Assembly: GCF_021134715.1 (NCBI RefSeq) | Contig: NC_060023.1 | Location: 7,068,001-7,132,000 of the forward strand | Origin: Daphnia pulex | Lineage: Eukaryota > Arthropoda > Branchiopoda > Diplostraca > Daphniidae | Direction of reading: 5' to 3' | Length of the DNA: 64,000 nucleotides | In this document: one piece after another, positions 57,529 through 64,000 of the stretch | How positions within the stretch are numbered: the stretch's first letter is position 1 | How the letters are laid out: each line of letters begins with the position of its first letter | The notes under the pieces: model-generated | The model's database searches: none | What the model saw: only the letters and a program-made list of their open reading frames with translations | What the model was told of the DNA's origin: nothing | Made by a program: the position numbers and the translations under genes

Positions 57529-57800
57529 ATTGGTTAAACTGGCAAATGATTTGTCCACGGGCAGGAAATTAAATCTTTTAAACTGTTAAAAAACGGGCAG
57601 GAAATTTTAAGTGTCCTACAGAACACGTTGGGTGAAACATAATATCTACAAATTTGTTTACGTTGGGCCATGAGTAATTGCAACTAATTCGCTAACGACG
57701 GGTGATGAATTATTCTACCAATTTATTGCAAACGCAACTGTTCACTATCGATGTTGCCTCATATATGTCGATGACTTCCTCCCAAGAAAATACACCAATA

Positions 57801-57873
57801 CCTCTCAATAGCTATGTGGTTAGAGAACAGGACTCAAGATACGATGGGCTATTGTTCAAACCGGCAACGTGGA
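57801..57873 (+). pseudogene. tRNA-like module P7 (Leu-CAA-like loop)
   Basis: TAGCTATGTGGTTAGAG A box, CTCAAGA loop, TTGTTCAAACC B-box region. Stems mostly unpaired. Confidence 0.5.
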
Positions 57874-57965
57874 ATGTATAGAAGGAAAAAGGAAATTATG
57901 AGGTATTCAGATTGAAAGCCAAGTAAATTATTTCAAACACTTTGTCAATTTTTATTTTCACAATT

Positions 57966-58030
57966 TATGAGTATTGAACCTAAAGACATTATTATGCTAT
58001 GCGAACACTCTAACCAATACACCACCAATC
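57966..58030 (-). pseudogene. tRNA-like module M7
   Basis: Minus strand TGGTGTATTGGTTAGAG, then GGTTCAATACT; degenerate. Confidence 0.45.
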
Positions 58031-58229
58031 ATATATTTTACTTTTACCTCTCAAGTGGTTATTCGAATTTTATATGCGAAGCTGAGTTTTGTAGATTTCA
58101 GTAAAATACAGGAGCAAATACTTACGGGCCAAAGAATTACGTCGTGCGATTAATATTTATTGGTATTTAGAGCAAATCCGAATTAACTTAAGTGGCTGAT
58201 GACTTTTCCCCCTGTTTAACTGATAATAC

Positions 58230-58299
58230 AACTCAACAGCTCAGTGGTTAGAGCATTGGATCCAGGATACAACGGCCCGTTGTTCAAGCCCTCATCGAG
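58230..58299 (+). pseudogene. tRNA-like module P8 (Leu-CAG-like loop)
   Basis: AGCTCAGTGGTTAGAGC is a very good A box/D arm; loop TCCAGGA; weak T arm (TTGTTCAAGCC). Confidence 0.52.
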
Positions 58300-58320
58300 A
58301 TAAGTACGAGATACATGTGA

Positions 58321-58495
58321 GTCTAAGGGGAAGGGTTACATGAGGGAGGAGTGTGCAAGGAGGGGATGGTGAGGGGTGGGGAGATAGAGAGGGGGAGGAT
58401 GGGAGTGGGGAGTAGGAGGGGAGAAAGTGGGAGGGGAGAAAGTGGGAGGGGAGGATGAGGAAAGATAGGAAGAAGGAGGGGGAGATAAGAGTAGG
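58321..58495. repeat. Purine-rich (GGGGA/GGGAG) tract
   Basis: Almost pure A/G on the plus strand for about 175 bp with repeated GGGAGGGGAGAAAGTG. Proline/serine-rich frames opposite it are composition artefacts. Confidence 0.85.
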
Positions 58496-58497
58496 AA

Positions 58498-58640
58498 GTT
58501 CGACGTGCCAAACGTGTACAAGGAACAAAAAACCGAGGATACCCTCACCGCGACTCGAGCCCTTGAGCGTGGGGCCCCCGAAATGGCACCCCCGTGGGCG
58601 CGAGAGCTCGCGGTGAAGAAATCCGAGGAAATTGTTAAAT
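58498..58640. repeat. GC-rich palindromic repeat, decayed copy 3
   Basis: Flanks shared with copies 1 and 2, but the palindrome has several mismatches. Confidence 0.75.
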
Positions 58641-58929
58641 CCAATTCAACCAAACTCTGAAAAATACAAGTCCCAAAAAATTCCTAAATTCCACCGATAC
58701 TTGGTTGCAACGAAAAAAAAACAAGTCCACAAAAAAAACCCAAAAGACCGACTGGCTCACGGTGGAAGATGTAAAAGTCCATAAATAGATGAAAAAAATA
58801 AGTCCCGGACAGTAAGGAATTGGCCAGTGGGATTATACGAGTGGCGTTTTGCTCCATGTGTAGTGTGCGCTTAGGTGATTATGTCTAGCCGCCTGGTTCG
58901 CCGTCCTTGGACGGGCATCTGGTATACTA
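58641..58929. other. No feature seen
   Basis: A-rich then mixed sequence; no gene, tRNA or repeat recognised. Confidence 0.5.
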
Positions 58930-59518
58930 GTCTTCTACTGCTCTATAAACCGCGGGCGTGGACAAGTGACCTTGGCCTGTCTGTGATTCGGTGTGTTTGT
59001 TTGTTTGTTTGTTTGTCCCAACCGAGGTCCAGAGTGGTTTGTCTGTAGCGGCGAGACGCAACCAGTGGCGAAAGTTTTTTCGAATTGACTACCAAGCGAG
59101 GCGATATACACGTCAACTTTCCTCACCGTTTGTCCGTTTGCGCGCGCCTTTCTCGCCACACACACACGGGCTCGAACCGTTTGTGTTTTTTTTTTTTTTT
59201 TTGTGGGGGGGAGAGAGGGGGGTTGAATTTGTTAGTAGTCGGGTAGGGTTTTTTTTTCCATCGGTTATATATGTCGATGTCCTCTATTAGATTCGAGTGT
59301 ACTACTTGGGGTTTGAACCATGGTCGGAGAGGTTTTTCCGCCGCACATCCGATTGGGATGGCATTGTCGCACACACTCTAACCACTACACTATCAGAACT
59401 GATATCCATATCGAGTTGGAATTTGGACAGATGGTTGTTGTTGTTGTTGCGCTTCCAGTGTTTCGTGCGCGGCGCGCGCCGTTTGTCTTGGACATGTATT
59501 TTTACATCCAATTTCCTC
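58930..59518. repeat. 590-bp repeat, copy 2
   Basis: Second copy of 54435-55014 with shorter CA and T runs. It contains the same minus-strand tRNA-like head at about 59315-59401. Confidence 0.82.
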
Positions 59519-59529
59519 TATAGAATTCC

Positions 59530-59605
59530 ATCTTTCTAATGGTGTATTGGTTAGCGTGCACTGCTACCATGCGAGAGGTCTGAGGTTCGATCCCGGATCC
59601 AGGCG
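59530..59605 (+). pseudogene. tRNA-like module P9
   Basis: Loop CTACCAT (ACC), B box GGTTCGATCCC. First module of the second 335-bp array. Confidence 0.6.
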
Positions 59606-59647
59606 GTGCTATTATTTATTAATTTGCAATGTTCAATTTAGAGAAAT

Positions 59648-59720
59648 TGGAGTATCTATCGGGATTTGAACCCGAATACTCATGCATGGTAAGCGAACTC
59701 GCTAACCACTTGCCCACCAA
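59648..59720 (-). pseudogene. tRNA-like module M9
   Basis: As M2; A box TGGGCAAGTGG. Confidence 0.6.
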
Positions 59721-59863
59721 TTAATATTCAAGGATGATTTCATTGAAGTGTGGTTTCAAACATCTCTGCATCTCGCGTTGCGAATGACACACAGGTGAGC
59801 GCGACGCGACGCATCATATCTCTACGACATATTTATAGATCCCGTTACTTACTTTGAAATACA

Positions 59864-59938
59864 TATCTCTCTTGGTGTATTGGCTAGCGTGCTCGGCTAA
59901 CATGCGAGAGGTCTTAGGTTCGATGCCGGATCAAGGCG
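59864..59938 (+). pseudogene. tRNA-like module P10
   Basis: Val-AAC-like; B box GGTTCGATGCC. Confidence 0.58.
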
Positions 59939-59981
59939 TTGTTAATATTTATTAATTTGCAACGTTTTATTTGCAGAAATT

Positions 59982-60054
59982 GGAGTGTTTATCGGGATAT
60001 GAACCCAAAGACTCACGCATGGTAAGCGAACTTGCTAACCACTTGACCACCAAT
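59982..60054 (-). pseudogene. tRNA-like module M10
   Basis: As M2 but B box changed (GGGTTCATATC). Confidence 0.55.
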
Positions 60055-60196
60055 TGATGTTTTACCTTCGATCTTATTGACAAGTTGTTTCAAACATACC
60101 TGCGTCTCGCGTCACGTTGCTCATGACGCACTGGTGAGCGCGACGTGACGCTCCGTGTCTTTAAGATATTTACATCCAATTCCCTATACTGATTCC

Positions 60197-60270
60197 ATCT
60201 CTCTAATGGTCTATTGATAGCGTGCTCGACTACGAAGAGAGAGGACCGAAGTTCGTTCCCGGGTTATTTC
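60197..60270 (+). pseudogene. tRNA-like module P11
   Basis: Loop CTACGAA; B box AGTTCGTTCCC; one base lost in the D arm. Confidence 0.52.
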
Positions 60271-60340
60271 GCTGTTATGAATTATTAATCGCTGTTATGA
60301 ATTATTAGTTTGCAATGTTCAAGTTTTTCAATTAAGAAAT

Positions 60341-60411
60341 TAGCGGCTATCAGGATTTGAACCCGAGTACTCACGCATGGGAAGCTAACTTGCTAACCAC
60401 TTGACCACCAA
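60341..60411 (-). pseudogene. tRNA-like module M11
   Basis: As M2 with loop TTCCCAT. Confidence 0.57.
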
Positions 60412-60559
60412 TTAATATTTGGCTTTGATCTTATTGACAAGTTGTTTCAAAGATATCTGCGTCTCGCGTCACGTCGCTCATGACGCACAGGTGAGCGCGA
60501 CGTGACGCACCGGATCTCTTAGACATATTTTTACATCCCATTCCCTTTATTGTTATCAT

Positions 60560-60630
60560 CGTTCAAATGGTCTATTGGATAGCATGCCCGGCTACGAAGC
60601 GAGAGGTTCGATGCTCGATCCCTGTTCAAG
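60560..60630 (+). pseudogene. tRNA-like module P12
   Basis: Loop CTACGAA; T arm degenerate. Followed by a short TTTGCAATTTATTA repeat rather than an M module. Confidence 0.5.
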
Positions 60631-60754
60631 GTGCTGTTGTTAATTTGCAATTTATTATTTTTTGCAATTTATTAATTTGCAATTTGCAATTTTCATTATT
60701 GAAATTAGTGTCTGTCATCATTGAGCTCATTTAAGAGTAATTGCCGCCTTTGAA

Positions 60755-62608
60755 ATGCCAGAACGATTGCGACAGCTTTTTGTTGACATTTGTCTGTTTT
60801 GCAATCCTACGGATGCTCTTTATCTCTTTGAGCGATCTTTGCCTCAGCTAATGGAAGATTTTATTCGTAATGGTCACGACGCCGAAATAGCAAAAAACTT
60901 GACTTTGAAATTTATTCAAGACAAGCTACTTCTCAACAATCAAACGATGGAAAATCTCTCATTGCCTGTTCCTGATTTTCAGCTTATTCATCGTCTTATC
61001 GCGGCTCAACTCGAAGAAAATGCTGAAATTACTATGAGAGAGAAGAGAAGATTAGGTGAATTGATGGTTAGTCAGTTGAACGAAGGTCAACGGGCTGCCT
61101 TCGATCAAGTCATGGCTGCCGTCAACGATACTGAAAATGCAATTCCGCATCAGTATTTCTTGGATGGCCCTGGAGGAACGGGGAAGACGTTCCTGTACAA
61201 CACTCTCATCACCGTACTGCAGGGACAAGGGAAAACAGTGATCGCCGTTGCGTCTACCGGCATCGCTTCTACGTTGTTGATTGACGGCACAACGTATCAT
61301 TCCCAATTCAAGATTTACCCTCCAATCACTGAAGCGACCAGATCAAAAATCGAAGATGGTAGCTTCCTCGCTCATTTGATCAGAAGTGCAGTTCTCATCA
61401 TTTCTGACGAAGCCACCATGAAGACAAATCACGCCCTTAGTGCTTTCAATTTCCTGTTCCAAAAGTTGCACAAGAACAATATTCCTCACGGTGGTAAAGT
61501 GCTCCTTCTTGGTGGCGATTTTCGTCAGTGTTTACCGGTCGTCCGACACGGAAACAGGGTGACAGTGCTGGAAGTCACTATCCGAAACAATGACACTTGG
61601 CCTCAGTTTCAACAACTTCGTCTGACTCAAAATATGCGTACCGTGGCCGGCAGTCAAGACTACGCCGATTGGCTCATTCAGCTTGGAAACGGAACTCTAC
61701 CGACGCATCCAAAATTGAACATCCCCGATATGATTGAAATTCCTAAAGAATTTTTCAATTATAACCGGAGTTTAGTCGAGCACGTCTTTGGTGATCCTGC
61801 TCAACTGTTAGATCCTGTCGTATCTAAACAAATATGCAGTCGCGCTATTCTTTGTCCGAAAAACGGCGATTGCTTACGAATCAACAATCAGATCATCAAA
61901 GACATGCCCGGTACGCTTCATGAGTACAGAAGCATCGATACCATCGACTCTGACGACCCTGAAGAAATTTCAAATTACCCAACCGAAGTTCTCAACTCCT
62001 TTGACGTCTCCGGAATTCCCACCCATTTGCTGAAAATGAAAGTGGGAGCCGTCATCATTCTTCTGAAGAATATCGATTCGCGTCAGGGACTTTGCAATGG
62101 GACCCGGCTCATCATCAGGGCGCTTAGAGAAAATCTGATCGTTGCAGAAATTGCTGCTGGAAAAAACAAGGGGCACATCGTCTACATCCCGCGGATGATG
62201 ATGTCCCCAACTGATTCGGATCTTCCAGTCATCCTCAAGAGGCTCCAGTTTCCCGTTTTGTTGGCGTTTGCGATGACCATCACAAAGTCACAGGGCCAAA
62301 CGTTTGATCGGGTCGGAATATTACTTCCAGAACCCGTCTTCAGTCATGGCCAGCTGTATGTGGCCTTCTCCAGAGCTACATCGAAAGACGGTTTATTTTG
62401 ATTTCTTATACATTTTTAAAATTAATAGTTTCATGAAATATTCAATAATTCTAATATTTTTTGTGTTCCCTCCCAAAAAGGAGTCCGAGTCGAGATTGCT
62501 GAGTCTGGGAAACAAGGCAAGCTTCTCAAAAATCATCCGACAGCCACCGAAGAAGAAAAGAAAAAGGTGTTTACTTTAAATGTTGTCTTTAAAGAAGTTT
62601 TATTGTAA
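60755..62608 (+). CDS. Helitron Pif1-type helicase, C-terminal part, one intron
   Basis: Helicase half of a Helitron Rep-Hel protein, about 587 residues in exons 60755-62390 and 62481-62608. Motifs: Q-like LNEGQRAAFD (109-118), Walker A GPGGTGKT (138-145), Ia ASTGIAS (166-172), Walker B SDEA (217-220), III GGDFRQCLPVV (253-263), LTQNMR (290-295), and C-terminal TITKSQGQTFD and LYVAFSRATS. A 90-bp interval GTTTATTTTG...CAAAAAG with GT-AG ends holds an in-frame stop. The exon after it encodes the expected tail (VEIAESGKQGK ... NVVFKEVLL). Full Rep-Hel proteins exceed about 1300 residues; the HUH Rep part is absent. The frame is open only from 60725, where array repeat begins, so this is a 5'-truncated copy. 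Confidence 0.9.
62391..62480 (+). other. Intron in Helitron helicase
   Basis: GT...AG bounded, T-rich before AAAAAG, 90 bp. Removing it keeps the codon phase and restores a family-like C-terminus. Confidence 0.78.
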
Positions 62609-63282
62609 CCATTTTAGACAACTGCAATTTAAACATATAGTCAAACATTCTCAAATCTAATTAAGAAATATTGATTTTTTGGTGAATACATTAATACATT
62701 CCCTTCCATTCCTTTCCTTCCCAAGAGGAACTAAATTCCGCCTCGGCCTACGGGCCAAAAAAAGGAGCACGGGCATGGCCATGGGGGCAGTTCCCATGTG
62801 CGCTCAACCGTGAATTAATAAACCTTATAAATAATAAACAATGGTCTTTCTCAAGATTTTATAAAACTTTTATTTTCATAACTAATTCTACAAGAATTTT
62901 TTATTTGTACGAGCAATAATGAACACTCAAAACAAAATTTTTCAAGACTTGAAGCCTAAGACAGAAATAAGCAATAACTGTTGCATGGCCAAAATTCATC
63001 AATTTTATTTCAGATTTAAATTTGATCATTTCAATTTATTTTTTTCCATTTTATCCTAAACAAATTTCATCCACTTGAATTAGCTATGTCACTGATTGAA
63101 CAATATGACGTTTTTTTTCTGGAAAGATAGACTTTTACTTAACATACCTAAAGTCGTTGACGGATGAATAGGAATCCTTATACTACTAAAAAGTCATGGA
63201 CGGATGAATAGAATGTCAATACTACTCACACTCTCCTTTAAAACAGAAAAGGAGACTCAAATTTTTCAGCAAACACAACGTA
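62609..63282. other. AT-rich, no gene seen
   Basis: Holds a GC-rich island near 62738-62812 with the hairpin CATGGG...CCCATG. No Helitron-type CTRR end with adjoining hairpin could be assigned. Confidence 0.5.
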
Positions 63283-63354
63283 GTCACATGGTGTAGTGGA
63301 TAAAGTGCCGGACTTTAAAGAAAGCGGTCTACGGTTCAAGTCCAGATCAGTGGT
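63283..63354 (+). pseudogene. tRNA-like module
   Basis: TGGTGTAGTGGATAAAG A box and GGTTCAAGTCC B box. Anticodon stem not paired. Confidence 0.55.
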
Positions 63355-63691
63355 TTTCAATTTATCACTTAGGAAATTAGTCATATAATGTTAATTACTA
63401 CTTTATTATTTGTGCGTTTACATGAATGATTTACTATTTACGTAATTTCTTAATCTGAAGCTTATCAAAAATCGAAAATAACACAAAAACCAATAATATT
63501 TTCAATATTTCAAATTTATGCAATGTTCCGTGGTGTATGATGAAGCAGATGCTAATGAAGCAAATAGTCTTATTATTGAAAACTTCAAAATTCGATGTAA
63601 ATAAAATTTCTTTGCTCACGCTGGGTGATAACTATGACAATGTGTAAGTATGCGCTATCCAACTGGTCACATCGGATATTATTTGTAAACA
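63355..63691. other. AT-rich, no gene seen
   Basis: A GCTCACGCTGGGTGATAAC motif at 63613 is related to the minisatellite at 56636 and starts a tandem unit of about 205 bp. Confidence 0.45.
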
Positions 63692-63761
63692 CCGTTGTTG
63701 ATGTAGTGGTTATAGCATTGCATTAGTAAGTCAAAAGTGTTTGGTTTAAACCCCCTCTCAA
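63692..63761 (+). pseudogene. tRNA-like module (Thr-AGT-like loop)
   Basis: GATGTAGTGGTTATAGC, loop TTAGTAA, B box GGTTTAAACCC. Confidence 0.52.
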
Positions 63762-63897
63762 GCAAGCAAATAGTACCCGAAACGATGAATTCTTAAAATG
63801 AAGTAAATAAATTGTTTTTGTTCTTGCTGGGCGATGATACTGAAAATGAAGAAGTATGCACTATCCAGCGGATATCGTCAAGAATTGGGAGAACACA

Positions 63898-63968
63898 CCG
63901 CCGATGGTGTAGTGGTTACAGCAATGGATTAGTAATTCAAAGGATGTTGGTTCAAATCCACTCTCAGT
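63898..63968 (+). pseudogene. tRNA-like module (Thr-AGT-like loop)
   Basis: ATGGTGTAGTGGTTACAGC, loop TTAGTAA, good B box GGTTCAAATCC. It repeats the 63692 module about 205 bp later. Confidence 0.57.
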
Positions 63969-64000
63969 ATAACTATAAAATAGCACTCAATAAATAGCAT

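Noticed and set aside
58292-58653. Proline/serine-rich minus frames
   Set aside because: Low-complexity reading of a purine tract.
60755-62400. Host Pif1 DNA helicase gene
   Set aside because: The tail (VEIAESGKQGK ... NVVFKEVLL) and lack of other host-type exons fit Helitron helicases better; it also abuts repeat arrays.

Overview
This is eukaryotic DNA, almost certainly arthropod. The best fit is a branchiopod crustacean such as Daphnia: dense local tRNA duplication, BEL/Pao and copia retroelements, and a Helitron-type helicase with a spliceosomal-looking intron. The species is inference; nothing in the window names it. I see no ordinary single-copy host protein gene. All coordinates were read by eye, so tRNA and element ends may be off by 1-2 bases.

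Layout. (1) 1-22701 and 42314-54308 form a tRNA mega-cluster. Segmental duplications about 6.3 kb long carry tRNA-Ala(TGC), tRNA-Ala(CGC), intron-containing tRNA-Leu(TAA), tRNA-Val(TAC), a truncated tRNA-Lys(CTT) and two tRNA-Cys(GCA), plus one tRNA-like relic per block. I count 16 Leu, 30 Ala, 4 Val, 4 Lys fragments and 9 Cys, some visibly decayed. The block interiors hold an 854-bp tandem Leu/Ala/Ala unit, five copies of a 490-bp TTAA-flanked MITE with four matching empty sites, and a conserved GC-rich hairpin. (2) 22702-42313 is a nest of young LTR elements. A plus-strand BEL/Pao element (A) entered the acceptor stem of a tRNA-Cys copy. A second, minus-strand BEL/Pao element (B) entered the target duplication of A. 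A plus-strand Ty1/copia element entered B. (3) 46665-48004 is a 1.34-kb foldback DNA transposon with a TA target duplication, placed in a Leu-Ala spacer. (4) 54309-60735 is a low-complexity and repeat zone. It holds about 335-bp tandem units, each with two tRNA-like modules facing opposite ways, a 41-42-bp minisatellite, GC-rich palindromic repeats and a duplicated segment of about 590 bp. (5) 60755-62608 is a 5'-truncated Helitron Pif1-type helicase, followed by AT-rich DNA with three more tRNA-like modules to the window end.

How it fits together. The window looks like an RNA polymerase III gene array that grew by unequal exchange and served as a landing zone for mobile DNA. The short open reading frames across the tRNA blocks are antisense or spacer readings and are not annotated. 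The least familiar structures are the opposed tRNA-like tandem array, the two independent BEL insertions at the same five bases of a tRNA gene, and the alternation of sound and B-box-damaged Leu genes.
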